The notes under the pieces: generated by a model
The model's input: the letters and a program-made list of their open reading frames with translations, nothing else
Database searches by the model: none
What the model was told of the DNA's origin: nothing
Translations under genes and position numbers: made by a program
Shown: positions 1-8,710 of the stretch, one piece after another
How positions within the stretch are numbered: the first letter of the stretch is position 1
How the letters are laid out: each line of letters starts with the position of its first letter
Source: Massilia sp. TS11
GTDB taxonomy: Bacteria; Pseudomonadota; Gammaproteobacteria; Burkholderiales; Burkholderiaceae_D
Direction of reading: 5' to 3'
NCBI RefSeq assembly: GCF_022012445.1
Contig: NZ_JAKLTS010000003.1
Span: 62,001-126,000 of the forward strand
Length of the DNA: 64,000 nucleotides

Positions 1-1
1 T

Positions 2-418
2 GAGCCCGTCAATCGAGGAGCGGAGACTGCCGGTGTCATTTTGGGCATGATACCCGGAGCAAAGATTGCCGGGAAGTTGGCTCTTAGTAAGTTCGCGGGT
101 CGTGTGGTCGCGCCGGCGAAGCGTGCGACCGGCAAAACTGTCCTGGGTCACTATCCGAGTTATGTTGACTTGTCTGAGAGGTTGAACGCACGCCGCTTCG
201 AGCTACCTGATTCAGTATGGAAAGGGATGAGTGAAGATGAGATATGGATTGCAAATCAAAAATTCTTAGACCGTACAATCATGCGCGGTGACGAAATAAT
301 TCTTTCGAATCCGGTGGCTAGACCTGGCACATATTATGAAAAGGAGTTGAACTACCTAATGGACAAGGGATTTACGATTAGCACTGATGCAAGTCGAATG
401 CTGCCTCCACTCAAATGA
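2..418 (+). CDS. C-terminal toxin tail of an Rhs/polymorphic toxin (5' end outside window)
   Basis: The reading frame is open from base 2, so this is the 3' end of a longer gene; the first in-window ATG (41) is internal. The visible part has a Gly/Ala-rich linker, then a compact domain with motifs GHYPSYVDLSE, NQKFLDR, GDEIILS and YEKELNYL. This pattern is one I associate with the C-terminal effector domain of Rhs, CDI and related polymorphic toxins; I cannot name the family or its activity. The stop overlaps the next ATG (ATGA, 415-418), the usual toxin-immunity arrangement, and a second Rhs gene lies 4 kb downstream. The toxin role rests on context and motif recall, not on a catalytic signature. 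Confidence 0.6.
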   Translation, partial: EPVNRGAETAGVILGMIPGAKIAGKLALSKFAGRVVAPAKRATGKTVLGHYPSYVDLSERLNARRFELPDSVWKGMSEDEIWIANQKFLDRTIMRGDEIILSNPVARPGTYYEKELNYLMDKGFTISTDASRMLPPLK

Positions 419-819
419 AAAAGCTTATGACTTTAGATGATGTTAAAGAGGAGCTTTCAAATCAAGGAATTGCGCCGTTGCGTGGTTTGAAAGGTGGGGG
501 ATTCTGCAACGAGTCGGAGGAGTATGAGTTTAATAAGCTACGCATCCGATTGGGCGCAGATCGAGGGCAGGTATTCGTTGATGTCTTCTTGGCCTCGGCA
601 GGGCAGTGGTTTGATTTGCCGTTGCTAATGCACGTAATGAACCAAGGTCAGGGAGACGACATCCCAATTAGTGATCAGGTTGAATTTCTTTTAACGCAGT
701 GTAACGAATTAGTTGCCTTTGTCTCAGAACCATCATCACTACTGACGGTTAGTAGCGCGGGAAGGGAACGATTCATGCGTCGACGCGAAAGCCGTAGACA
801 AGAAAAACCAGAAAGGTGA
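415..819 (+). CDS. Probable cognate immunity protein
   Basis: This encodes 134 residues with no signal peptide or membrane segment, so the product should be cytoplasmic. Its start overlaps the stop of the toxin tail by four bases, which implies translational coupling. The body is acidic and the last 20 residues are strongly Arg/Lys-rich. I recognise no family. The role as antidote is inferred only from its size, cytoplasmic nature and position directly after a toxin tail. An in-frame ATG at 427 is an alternative start. Confidence 0.5.
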   Translation: MKKLMTLDDVKEELSNQGIAPLRGLKGGGFCNESEEYEFNKLRIRLGADRGQVFVDVFLASAGQWFDLPLLMHVMNQGQGDDIPISDQVEFLLTQCNELVAFVSEPSSLLTVSSAGRERFMRRRESRRQEKPER

Positions 820-851
820 TCGGGGTCGGTGATCGCGGAACGCCGAACGCC

Positions 852-1189
852 GGGGTCAGGTCTGACGGAACGTTGGGGTCAGGTCTGACTTTCGGACATT
901 GGGCAGAAAGCTAGTAAACGCTGGGGTCAGGTCTGACATTCGGACATTCTGTTCGTTACCGAGGGCCGTTCGTTACTGCGTTACTGAAGTCAGGTCTGAC
1001 TTTCGGACAGTTGGACTGGGGCGGCTGGCTTATGGTTGTTTAGCAGTTCGCATGGTTTTGAATTGATATAGGCTTTTTCGACTTCCTTTTTGAAGAAATG
1101 CTGGGGTCAGGTCTGACTTTCGGACATTGAAGGAATTTAGGGCCAGGTCTGAATTTCCAATGCCGAGGTCAGGTCTGATTTTCGGACAT
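852..1189 (+). repeat. Seven copies of a GGTCAGGTCTGAC repeat
   Basis: Copies of GGGGTCAGGTCTGAC or close variants begin at about 852, 875, 923, 986, 1103, 1140 and 1165. Most are followed by TTTCGGACATT. The core GTCAG-GT-CTGAC is an imperfect dyad. Spacing is irregular (about 23 to 117 bp), so this is a scattered REP-like cluster, not a CRISPR array or simple tandem repeat. Similar palindromes in beta- and gamma-proteobacteria are often spread by REP-associated transposases; no such transposase is in the window. Confidence 0.75.
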
Positions 1190-1329
1190 GGTTTTGATCA
1201 CGGATGCCATGTGCAAGATTCATCGACCGGCTCAAGGTCCGGAACGACGAGGGTGAGCACTGATCCGCCCGGATTTGTCGGAGGCTTCAACTCTTGAGAG
1301 AATTCTCCTAACGGGGCGCCGGTTCGGCA

Positions 1330-2023
1330 TGCGGTGCAAGCCACCAAGTCGGCTTGCACCGCACTTGCCAGCGTATTGTATCGGTGGCCCGTCAAGGCCA
1401 AGCCCTGCGGGCGCTACGCGGCCTGGACGGCGGAAGCGCAGGTGGCGATGCATGGAAGGCACGGCACATTTGTACCACGCCAACGCCTCGGTTTGCATTG
1501 CATGCCGTAGTTGAGTTATCTTTACCGCGCAAAGTCGATTAGCTGATATCAGCTACCGCTGGCTTGCCAGCGACTCATATACCGAAATTGCATGCGTCTT
1601 GCCCCGGCGATGTGCGCATGCCAAACGACTGCCGCTTTGCGGCACTATTGATCAAGCCCGTTCGCGGGCCGACGCAGACACTAGGTTGTTACTTGTGTTC
1701 TGAAAATAAAAAGGTGGGCCAAGGCACCGGCACGCCTCTACTTCACGACTCCACTCCTGCCTCGCAGAGTGTGCAACGACGAGCGGCCCTGAGTCGCTTT
1801 CACGAAACGCGCTTCGCGCGCGGTAATGTCTTTCGGCTGATTGGCTGATGCGCCGGTTGTTTTTCACCGGACATCGCCACTGTTCTGTCGATGTCCATTA
1901 TTCCGATACGTAGTGCCAATGGCACCGCCGGCGCTTTGCGCGCCTGCTGACGACGCACGCCCGTGGCTTCCTGCCGCTGGCCTCAATTCCATTTGAAAAG
2001 ACGCTACCGGGTATCGCGCCCGG
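1330..2023. repeat. Cluster of perfect stem-loops and palindromes
   Basis: Perfect inverted repeats read directly are: 1330-1342/1351-1363 (13-bp stem, 8-nt loop); 1540-1555 (16-bp palindrome around GATATC); 1557-1563/1566-1572; 1630-1635/1639-1644; 1656-1660/1665-1669 with a TTCG loop; 1808-1812/1816-1820; 1869-1876/1889-1896 (8-bp stem); 1913-1917/1921-1925; 2007-2011/2019-2023. The density is well above that of neighbouring DNA. Confidence 0.7.
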
Positions 2024-2141
2024 CACTGGTGCAGTCGGGCGGCCGGCCAGTGGAAAGAATCCCATCGACTTTGCAATCGTGGTTTGGGCCGCCCCTTGTT
2101 GTTGCTGTTTGCAGTCTTCCATCAACTCACCAGGAGGCCCC

Positions 2142-2168
2142 ATGCCCCGTTTTATCGCGCTTTGTTGA
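2142..2168 (+). pseudogene. 5' remnant of a gene cut off by the IS
   Basis: A strong ribosome site (AGGAGG, 2131-2136) precedes an ATG at 2142. The frame reads MPRFIAL, the beginning of what could be a signal peptide, and then runs straight into the IS21 left terminus at 2163, where it stops at TGA (2166-2168). This looks like the intact start of a gene whose body was removed or displaced by the insertion. It may be the missing start of the Rhs gene on the other side of the IS, but that is inference. Confidence 0.5.
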
Positions 2169-2172
2169 ATTT

Positions 2173-2213
2173 CACCGAAAACTGACCCAGGGTTTTCATC
2201 GAATTTTGACCCA
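2173..2213. repeat. IS21 left terminal repeats L1 and L2
   Basis: Two 17-bp repeats, 2173-2189 and 2197-2213, share the pattern CAyCGAA-wyTGACCCA. They are the inverted counterparts of the pair at 4589-4605 and 4623-4639 and are the expected IstA binding sites. Confidence 0.8.
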
Positions 2214-2230
2214 CCCTGTTGCCGCATAGA

Positions 2231-3043
2231 TTACACGGCTGTTGTGGATAAGTCTGCTGTTTTGGCCGGCTCGTCTCCTTTCCTAGTGGTTCTTCTGTTG
2301 CTGGTTTTTCTGGTCGATTCGCTGTGGCGGAAGCGCCAGGAGTCATTTCCAGTCTCGACGATATGGCAGTGGTGGGTGAGCCGATCCAGCAGCGCCGTTG
2401 TCATCTTGGCGTCGCCGAATACGGCCGGCCATTCTGCAAAGCTCAGGTTAGTCGTGATGGCGACACTGGTCCGCTCGTACAGTTTTGAAATCAGGTGGAA
2501 CAACAGCGCCCCACCAGTCTGGCTAAACGGCAAATAGCCGAGCTCGTCCAAGATGACCAGATCGGTGTGCATCAGCCGATTGGCCAACTGCCCCTGCTTT
2601 CCAGCCGCCTTTTCCAGTTCCAATGCGTTGACCAGATCGACGGTTGAAAAGAAGCGCACACGCTTTCCATGCTTGCCAATGGCTTCGATGCCCAATGCTG
2701 TGGCCAGGTGCGTCTTGCCAGTTCCGGGGCCGCCAATGAAGACCAGATTGTGGGCGGCGTTTAAGAAGTTCATCGTGTAGAGCTGCCGGATCAGGGCTTC
2801 ATCGACTTTTGCCTCGCTGAAGTCAAAGCCGTGCAGATCGCGATGGGCCGGGAATTTGGCAACGCCCATTTGATATGCAATTGAGCGCACTTCCCGTTCA
2901 GCGCTTTCCGAGCGCAAGAGCTGGCTCAGAAACTGCTCGGGATCGAACTCGCTCAAGCGCGCTTGACCAAGCAATTCCAGCCAGCTTTGCGCCATCCCAT
3001 GCAGCTTTAAGGCTTTGAGCCGGCGCACAATGTCATGCGACAT
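2231..3043 (-). CDS. istB: IS21 helper ATPase IstB
   Basis: The 270-residue AAA+ helper of IS21 transposition binds ATP and DNA and recruits the IstA transposase to target DNA. The Walker A motif GGPGTGKTH is at about residues 104-112 and the Walker B motif ILDE at 164-167, in the usual DnaC/IstB layout, with an N-terminal helical region before them. Length is normal for the family (about 250-270). The start overlaps the 3' end of istA by 11 bases, the standard coupling in this family. The C-terminal 30 residues are Arg/Lys/Thr-rich. No frameshift is seen, so the gene is likely functional. Confidence 0.95.
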   Translation of the reverse strand: MSHDIVRRLKALKLHGMAQSWLELLGQARLSEFDPEQFLSQLLRSESAEREVRSIAYQMGVAKFPAHRDLHGFDFSEAKVDEALIRQLYTMNFLNAAHNLVFIGGPGTGKTHLATALGIEAIGKHGKRVRFFSTVDLVNALELEKAAGKQGQLANRLMHTDLVILDELGYLPFSQTGGALLFHLISKLYERTSVAITTNLSFAEWPAVFGDAKMTTALLDRLTHHCHIVETGNDSWRFRHSESTRKTSNRRTTRKGDEPAKTADLSTTAV

Positions 3044-4544
3044 GATTCACCTCCGTCCGCAGGCGTTCATAGCGATCGACATCGGCACGCGGTTCTTCGC
3101 GTAGCTGCAAAGGCGTGATGACGGTCTCGGTCGGTGCCGCCCCATCTTTGAGACGGTTGAGGACGTTAAGGACATGCTCGGCGCTGGGACGGCCCGCCTC
3201 GATGGCGCATTCGGCCGCCACCAGAACAGCCTCCAGTCCGTGCAAGCCGATAGCAGCCAACACCTGGGCCATGACGCGATCACCGCCTTCATGACGCAAC
3301 AAATGGCGCTGCAGGGTCTGCAAGACATCGGGCATTGTATGGAACGGTGCCCCGTTGCGCAGCGCGCCTGGTTTTCTGATGACTAAGGGCACATAGTGTA
3401 GCCAGTCATAATAGGTTCGGTAACGCTCGAAGCTGCGCGGGTGGCGCGCAATTTCAGTGTCGTCGGCCACGACAGCGAGCGTATCTGGATAAACGCGCAG
3501 ACTGACGACGCGATGCGCATAGGCTGTGGGAACGCTGTAGCGATTGCGCTGGAAATGCACCAGGCTTGTCGCCGATACGCGCGCCGGTTGTTCGACGTAA
3601 CCGTCAAACGCCTTCGGCATCGGCAGTAAGTGCAGGCGTTCGTCCTGCAAGACCTCGCCAATGGCCATGGCTGGCCATTCGGGATGGGCCATGTTCTCCC
3701 AAGCTTGACGACACTGTTCGCTGAGCCATTCATTCAGCGCCGCCAGTGAGGGCCAGCGGCGATCAGCACATTCATTCCAGATCTGCCGGCGCCGGTCCTG
3801 GACATTCTTTTCTACGACGCCTTTTTCCCAGCCAGAGGCCACGTTGCAGAATTCAGGATCGAAAAGATAGTGCCCACACATGGCCTGGAAGCGGGCATTG
3901 ACGGATCGTTGTTTACCGCGCCCGACCTTGTCAATGGCCGTTTTCATGTTGTCGTAGATGCCGCGCCTTGGCACGCCGCCGAAAGCAGTGAAGGAGCGCG
4001 TGTGCGCGTCAAACAGCATCTCATGGCTCTGCGTGAAATAGGCCACTAGCCAGAATGCCCGACTGCTGGCGAGCTTGCAGTGCGCCACTTCGAGCCGACG
4101 GCATAGGCCGCCAATCCAAGCGTATTCGCAGCTCCAATCGAACTGGAATGCTTCGCCATGCGCGAAACTGAGCGGAATAAAGGCCGCGCGCTGCGGATTC
4201 TCGTTCAGTTCCTGCCGCAGCTTGCGCACGCGCTCGCTCACGCGCGTGTAACTGCCCGAATATCCCTGGCCTCTGAGCTCGGTGCACATGGCCTTGGCCG
4301 TGCGCCGATCCCGCTTGGGGCGATGACTATCGGTCTTGAGCCAGGTTCGTAAATGCTCGTCAAAAGGATCAACGACACTACTTGTCCGCCGATCCGGGTA
4401 CTTCGGCTCGCTCATCTCTGGCTTGCGCAGCCAGTCCCGCACCGTATTGCGCGATAACCCTGTGCGCTTGGCAATCTCGCGAATCGACAGCTTGTCGCGG
4501 AGATGCATCCGTCTAATCTTGGCTAACATGCCCACTGTGATCAC
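3033..4544 (-). CDS. istA: IS21 transposase IstA
   Basis: The 503-residue DDE transposase catalyses strand transfer of the element. The N-terminus holds a resolvase-like helix-turn-helix (about residues 19-40, [20 protein letters not shown]). The RNase H-like rve core carries candidate catalytic residues D136 (FQFDWS), D198 (GIYDNM) and E245 (GVVEKN), with a C-terminal beta-barrel domain after them. Length matches full-size IstA and no internal stop is present. The start lies 105 bp inside the right terminus, leaving room for the promoter and terminal repeats. Confidence 0.95.
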   Translation of the reverse strand: MITVGMLAKIRRMHLRDKLSIREIAKRTGLSRNTVRDWLRKPEMSEPKYPDRRTSSVVDPFDEHLRTWLKTDSHRPKRDRRTAKAMCTELRGQGYSGSYTRVSERVRKLRQELNENPQRAAFIPLSFAHGEAFQFDWSCEYAWIGGLCRRLEVAHCKLASSRAFWLVAYFTQSHEMLFDAHTRSFTAFGGVPRRGIYDNMKTAIDKVGRGKQRSVNARFQAMCGHYLFDPEFCNVASGWEKGVVEKNVQDRRRQIWNECADRRWPSLAALNEWLSEQCRQAWENMAHPEWPAMAIGEVLQDERLHLLPMPKAFDGYVEQPARVSATSLVHFQRNRYSVPTAYAHRVVSLRVYPDTLAVVADDTEIARHPRSFERYRTYYDWLHYVPLVIRKPGALRNGAPFHTMPDVLQTLQRHLLRHEGGDRVMAQVLAAIGLHGLEAVLVAAECAIEAGRPSAEHVLNVLNRLKDGAAPTETVITPLQLREEPRADVDRYERLRTEVNHVA

Positions 4545-4547
4545 CCC

Positions 4548-7500
4548 TTGTCTCCCTGCTCAATCTTTGAGCAGGCAATTCAATCACGTGGGTCAGTTTT
4601 CGATGAAAATCAGGCTTCCAAGTGGGTCAATTTTCGGCAATCGTCAACAAGCTACCGTTATGAAGACGACGCCATCGACCTGAGCGGACGCCCGGCGCCT
4701 GGTTTCGCCAAAGTGACGGTGACCGACGAAAGCACGAATATTAAGACTGCCACCAGCTACGCGCAGATCTGGCCATTTGCGGGGCGTGCCGTGCGTGTCG
4801 TCAAAACCGCCAGCGACGGTACAGTCCTGTCGGATGTTGCCAATAGCTGGAAGGCGAAGGTGCTTGCAAATGAGAGCGGCAAGAGCAGCCAGTTCGTCTA
4901 TCTCGCTGCTAGCAACGAGACGCGCCGCGATCTGGATAAGAGCAATTTCGGCAGTTTTGCGGTCAAGGGGGCCGCAGGTGGCGATGTGCAGTACGACGAC
5001 TGGGGCAATCTGCTGAAGATGACAAAGTCGTCGACCGGCTCTCTCGTCAACGCAAACGATTCGTCCAGCGAAGACATCACCAATGAGTACGAGCCAGTCG
5101 ACCTCACCAACTGGTTGCTGGCAAAGCTGAAACGCAGCACCATCGTTCGTACCGGTGGCGATGCCCTTGCCATTACACAGGCAACTAGCTTCACCTATAC
5201 GGCAGATAATCGCGGCCGCATTAAGACCAAGACGATCGAGCCGGATGACGCGAGCGCCAAGTTCAAAGTGCTCACAACTTTCACCTATAACGACTTCGGC
5301 CTGATGTCGTCGGCGGAAGAGGCGTGGCGTGACACTTATTCGAGCACGGACCTTAAACGGACCACGACCTACGAATACGATACCAATGGCCGTTTCCGAA
5401 CCAGGACAACGGATCCCTTGGGCCAAGTCGTCAGCGCAGGCTTTGACGGTGCCACCGGCGCGCGCACATCGCAGACCGATCCGAACGGCTTGACGGTGTC
5501 GTGGTCCGTGGATGGCCTCGGGCGTCCGACCAAGGAACTGCGCCCAGATGGTAATGAGACGCGCAGCGACTTCAAGCAATGCGCGGGCGACTGTCCAAGC
5601 GACGCGACACAATTGGAGGTGCGCCAGCAGTACCATGGTACGAAGCAGATTGCGGTGCCGGCGGTCGTCTATAAAGACAGTCTCGGCCGCGTGCTGCGCA
5701 GCACCGGCTGGACCTTTGACGGCACGAAGGTCAACGTCGACACCAAGTACAAAGCCGCGACGCGCGTCATCGAACAATATCAGCCCTACAAGGCTGCGGA
5801 TGGTAGCGCGCCGGCCAGTAAGCTTGAGTGGCGCAAGACCTTCGACGTGCTGGATCGCCTGACGAGCCATGAGTGGCAGACCAGCGCGACCGGCATGGCA
5901 AGCGATACGACTGCCTACAGCGGTCTGACGACGGTGGTCAAGCGGGCAGGGGACCGCAGCTATACCTACTACCGCAATGCGGCGGGCCAGCTTGAGAAGT
6001 CGACCGACCCGAACGGCAACAGCACGCTGTTAGTGTATGGCGGCTTGGGCAATCTGGTGAAGACCACGGACCCGGACGGCAATGTGACAGCGGTGACCTA
6101 CGACATCCGCGGCCGGCGCATCAAGCTCAGCGACCCAGACCTGGGAGACATCAATTACCGGCTCGATGCCCTGGGGCGCGTGCGCCAGCAAGACAACCCG
6201 GTGCTGCGTGGTATCCAGAAGCAGACGACCATGGATTACGACTTGGTCGACCGCATGCTGGCGCGCGTCGAGGACAAGCTCGAAAGCCATTGGGAATTCG
6301 GCACCGTGGCACCCGCGATCGGCAAGCTGGTCAAGGCCTACACGGTCACGGGCACCCAGCACGACTACGAGCGCAACCTGAGCTATGACGATCAGGGCCG
6401 CCTGACGGATACCACGCAAACCCTGTATGGCGCAGTCTTCAAAAGCCATACCGACTATGACGGCTGGAGCCGCGAGCTGCGCCAGACCCTGACGCGCGGC
6501 AGCGACGCGGCCAAGGTGTTCGATCTGCGCTACAACGACAAGGGCTATCTGGTGCGCCTGGAGCGCAGCGGCCTGGTGTTGTGGGAGGCGAAGAAGCAGG
6601 ATGAAGCAAATCGCCTGCTGGAAGTGGCGCTCGGCAATGGCCTGAGCGTGACGCAAAGCTTCAATGCCTATTCTACGTGGCTGGAGCGAATCGCCGTGAA
6701 GCTGGGGACGGACGATCTGCGCGTGCAGGACGACTATGTGCTGAAGAGCGATGGCACGTTGACCCAGCTGACGCGCGCCTGGGACAACAAGCTGGAAATC
6801 GAGGACTACGTCTACGACAGCCTCAATCGCCTGAGTTCGTCGAAGGCAGCGGGACAGGCCGAGCAGGACTACACCTATTCGAAGTCGGGCAACCTGAAGA
6901 GCAAAACGGGTGTCGGCACTGGCGATTATGTGTATCCGAGCGCGACGGCTGGCGGCGTGACGGTGGTCCGGCATGCTGTGAGTTCGATACCGGGCTATGG
7001 CGCGTTCAGTTACGACGACAACGGCAATATGCTGACGGCGCCGGGCCGTACCTATAGCTGGACCAGTTTCGATATGCCGAGCGTGATCACCAAAGGCACG
7101 AAATCGGCGAGCTTCAATTATGGTCCGGAACACCAGCGCACGCGCCAGACACGCGAAGACGGCAGCATGACCGTCTATGCCGGCGCGCAGGAAGTGGAGA
7201 TTGCGGCTGGCGGTGTAGCCACGGTGAAGACCTATTGGCCGCTGGGCGTGGGCATGGAGACCGATGTCCAAGGGCAGGTGAGCCTGAACTGGTTCCACAA
7301 GGACCGCCAGGGCAGCGTGATTGCGATCACCGATGCTGGTGGCGCATTGACGGCACGCTTGAACTACGATCCCTGGGGTAACCGGCGCCAGCCCGATGCC
7401 AGCGCGACGCCCGTGTCACTCTTGGGTGTGGTGGACAACAAGGGCTATACCGGTCACGAAATGCTCGATCCGCTGGAACTGGTGCACATGAATGGCCGCG

Positions 7501-8405
7501 TGTTTGATCCTCTGGTCGCGCGCTTCGTGTCGGCCGATCCCTTCGTGCAGGCGCCAGAGGATGGGCAGAGCTATAACCGCTATAGCTACGTGCTTAACAA
7601 TCCGATGAATCTGACGGATCCGACTGGCTATACCAGTGAGCCGGCAGACAAGAATGATGCCACGCCTCGCATCTATGTAACTCGTTCAGCAAGTCTTGAG
7701 TCTGCAATGGCTTCGCTTCTGATTCAAGTTCGCGCCGGATGGCAGTCAGTGCGACAGACCGTGGCCAAGTTAGGGGGGCAATCGACGGTTTCGGCAAACA
7801 GTTGGGCCGCTAACCACTTACCGAGATTTTCCGACATCACTGATGGCGGATATACCGGTCTTATGATTAACGGTGTGCGATCTGTAAGCACAACATTGTC
7901 CAACCTTGGAGATATGGCATTTGGTGACCTGATTCTTGGTGACTACGAATACTCGAGCGCGGCAATCCACCGTATGACTCATGAGGATAAAGACGCGACA
8001 ATTAATTCGATAATGATTGCAGCTGGTAGTGTTGCTGGCCTGCGCGTTAAAGGCGCGTTAGGAAACCCGGTTGCAGAAACTTTGTCTGCTTCTGATTTTC
8101 CTGCGGTTGGCAGTAAGATTAGTCAAAAGCAGTTGCGGCACATTGGGGGGCGAAATGAATACCGTGGTGGCGGCTATCTTGATAGTGTTGAAAGTGCCCA
8201 AAAGGTCTTGAATGCATATCACTCTGGTTCGGCGACTATTCTTGGTAAATCGCAAGCGGGCTTCCCAATTGTTCGATATGAGGGTGTGACTGGAACCAAT
8301 GTGAATCTACCAAATTTCCCAAATCAACCTACCAATGTATTCATGATCAAAGGTACTTCAGCCCCAAGTGTAGTGCCAATGAACCCAAACTGGACTCCAA
8401 GATGA
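4548..8405 (+). CDS. 5'-truncated Rhs/YD-repeat toxin
   Basis: From 4650 the frame reads as an Rhs-family cell-surface toxin: many YD repeats (for example YDDQGRLTDTT, YDSLNRLSS, YNDKGYLVRL), which form the cocoon-like shell. The conserved core end ARFVSADPF...YSYVLNNP..LTDPTGY lies at about residues 990-1028. The last ~257 residues are a variable tail, presumably the toxin; its end (RHIGGRNEYRGGGYLDS, NVFMIKG) is not firmly assignable. The frame continues upstream into the IS right end, where only a TTG (4548) could start it, so the native N-terminus, including any export signal, is missing. Expression would need an IS-borne start. The stop overlaps the immunity gene (ATGA, 8402-8405). Base composition drops in the tail, as is usual for exchanged toxin cassettes. 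Confidence 0.85.
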   Translation: MSPCSIFEQAIQSRGSVFDENQASKWVNFRQSSTSYRYEDDAIDLSGRPAPGFAKVTVTDESTNIKTATSYAQIWPFAGRAVRVVKTASDGTVLSDVANSWKAKVLANESGKSSQFVYLAASNETRRDLDKSNFGSFAVKGAAGGDVQYDDWGNLLKMTKSSTGSLVNANDSSSEDITNEYEPVDLTNWLLAKLKRSTIVRTGGDALAITQATSFTYTADNRGRIKTKTIEPDDASAKFKVLTTFTYNDFGLMSSAEEAWRDTYSSTDLKRTTTYEYDTNGRFRTRTTDPLGQVVSAGFDGATGARTSQTDPNGLTVSWSVDGLGRPTKELRPDGNETRSDFKQCAGDCPSDATQLEVRQQYHGTKQIAVPAVVYKDSLGRVLRSTGWTFDGTKVNVDTKYKAATRVIEQYQPYKAADGSAPASKLEWRKTFDVLDRLTSHEWQTSATGMASDTTAYSGLTTVVKRAGDRSYTYYRNAAGQLEKSTDPNGNSTLLVYGGLGNLVKTTDPDGNVTAVTYDIRGRRIKLSDPDLGDINYRLDALGRVRQQDNPVLRGIQKQTTMDYDLVDRMLARVEDKLESHWEFGTVAPAIGKLVKAYTVTGTQHDYERNLSYDDQGRLTDTTQTLYGAVFKSHTDYDGWSRELRQTLTRGSDAAKVFDLRYNDKGYLVRLERSGLVLWEAKKQDEANRLLEVALGNGLSVTQSFNAYSTWLERIAVKLGTDDLRVQDDYVLKSDGTLTQLTRAWDNKLEIEDYVYDSLNRLSSSKAAGQAEQDYTYSKSGNLKSKTGVGTGDYVYPSATAGGVTVVRHAVSSIPGYGAFSYDDNGNMLTAPGRTYSWTSFDMPSVITKGTKSASFNYGPEHQRTRQTREDGSMTVYAGAQEVEIAAGGVATVKTYWPLGVGMETDVQGQVSLNWFHKDRQGSVIAITDAGGALTARLNYDPWGNRRQPDASATPVSLLGVVDNKGYTGHEMLDPLELVHMNGRVFDPLVARFVSADPFVQAPEDGQSYNRYSYVLNNPMNLTDPTGYTSEPADKNDATPRIYVTRSASLESAMASLLIQVRAGWQSVRQTVAKLGGQSTVSANSWAANHLPRFSDITDGGYTGLMINGVRSVSTTLSNLGDMAFGDLILGDYEYSSAAIHRMTHEDKDATINSIMIAAGSVAGLRVKGALGNPVAETLSASDFPAVGSKISQKQLRHIGGRNEYRGGGYLDSVESAQKVLNAYHSGSATILGKSQAGFPIVRYEGVTGTNVNLPNFPNQPTNVFMIKGTSAPSVVPMNPNWTPR
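4589..4639. repeat. IS21 right terminal repeats R2 and R1
   Basis: Two 17-bp repeats, 4589-4605 and 4623-4639, begin TGGGTCA and are inverted copies of the left pair. They lie upstream of istA and probably overlap its promoter. Confidence 0.8.
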
Positions 8406-8710
8406 GCGCAGAAATTGAAAACGATATTTGGATAGTTCAAACGCTACGCCTTGCACAGGCACTGCTTGGGGCGGTGTCGCCGAATTTTAGAATGGTGGCA
8501 ATCGCAAACCAAGATCAGACATGGCGGCTTATTTTTGTTCTTGCCGTTGACAGTGCTGAAGATCGTGAAGAAATTGATGATGTAGCAAGCGAATTCGAAG
8601 CATTGCAGGAATCCAGCATCTGCTACCGAGTCGAAATTCTAGTTACCGACGAGCCCATTACTTGGCCAGCCCCTTCTATACGCGTCGTGTATAGAAGGCG
8701 CGAACCTTAG
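8402..8710 (+). CDS. Probable immunity protein for the Rhs tail
   Basis: This encodes 102 residues, acidic and cytoplasmic, ending in IRVVYRRREP. The start codon overlaps the Rhs stop by four bases. Composition is AT-richer than the Rhs core and matches the toxin tail, consistent with the tail and immunity gene moving together. No family is recognised with certainty. Because the partner Rhs gene has lost its start, this gene may persist as an orphan antidote. Confidence 0.55.
   Translation: MSAEIENDIWIVQTLRLAQALLGAVSPNFRMVAIANQDQTWRLIFVLAVDSAEDREEIDDVASEFEALQESSICYRVEILVTDEPITWPAPSIRVVYRRREP

Larger units (their letters stand above)
820..2141. other. Non-coding stretch: repeat cluster plus hairpin-dense tract
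   Basis: No convincing gene is visible here. The first part (852-1189) is the GGTCAGGTCTGAC cluster. From 1330 to 2023 there are at least nine perfect short inverted repeats, listed separately. Short open frames on both strands lack ribosome sites and plausible composition. The tract could be decayed coding sequence, a structured RNA or the leader of the truncated gene at 2142. Confidence 0.5.
2163..4649 (-). mobile_element. IS21-family insertion sequence, complete
   Basis: The element starts TGTTGA (2163) and ends TCAACA (4644-4649) and encloses overlapping istA and istB on the minus strand. Each end carries two related 17-bp repeats: 2173-2189 and 2197-2213 on the left, 4589-4605 and 4623-4639 on the right, all containing a (C)CGAAAA-type core followed by TGACCC. 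This multiple-terminal-repeat arrangement is typical of IS21. At 2,487 bp the length is normal. The flanks (GCGCTT and AGCTAC) show no 4-8 bp target duplication, which suggests that a deletion or recombination followed insertion. Confidence 0.93.

Noticed and set aside
852..1189. Possible CRISPR array
   Set aside because: Spacing is irregular, copies are degenerate and no cas genes are present; it is a REP-like cluster.
4644..5870. 408-codon open frame antisense to the Rhs gene
   Set aside because: It lies opposite a clear Rhs core, has no domain and no ribosome site; typical high-GC shadow.
6030..7298. 422-codon antisense frame in the Rhs core
   Set aside because: Composition (His/Arg/Ala/Gln-rich) and position opposite YD repeats mark it as a shadow.
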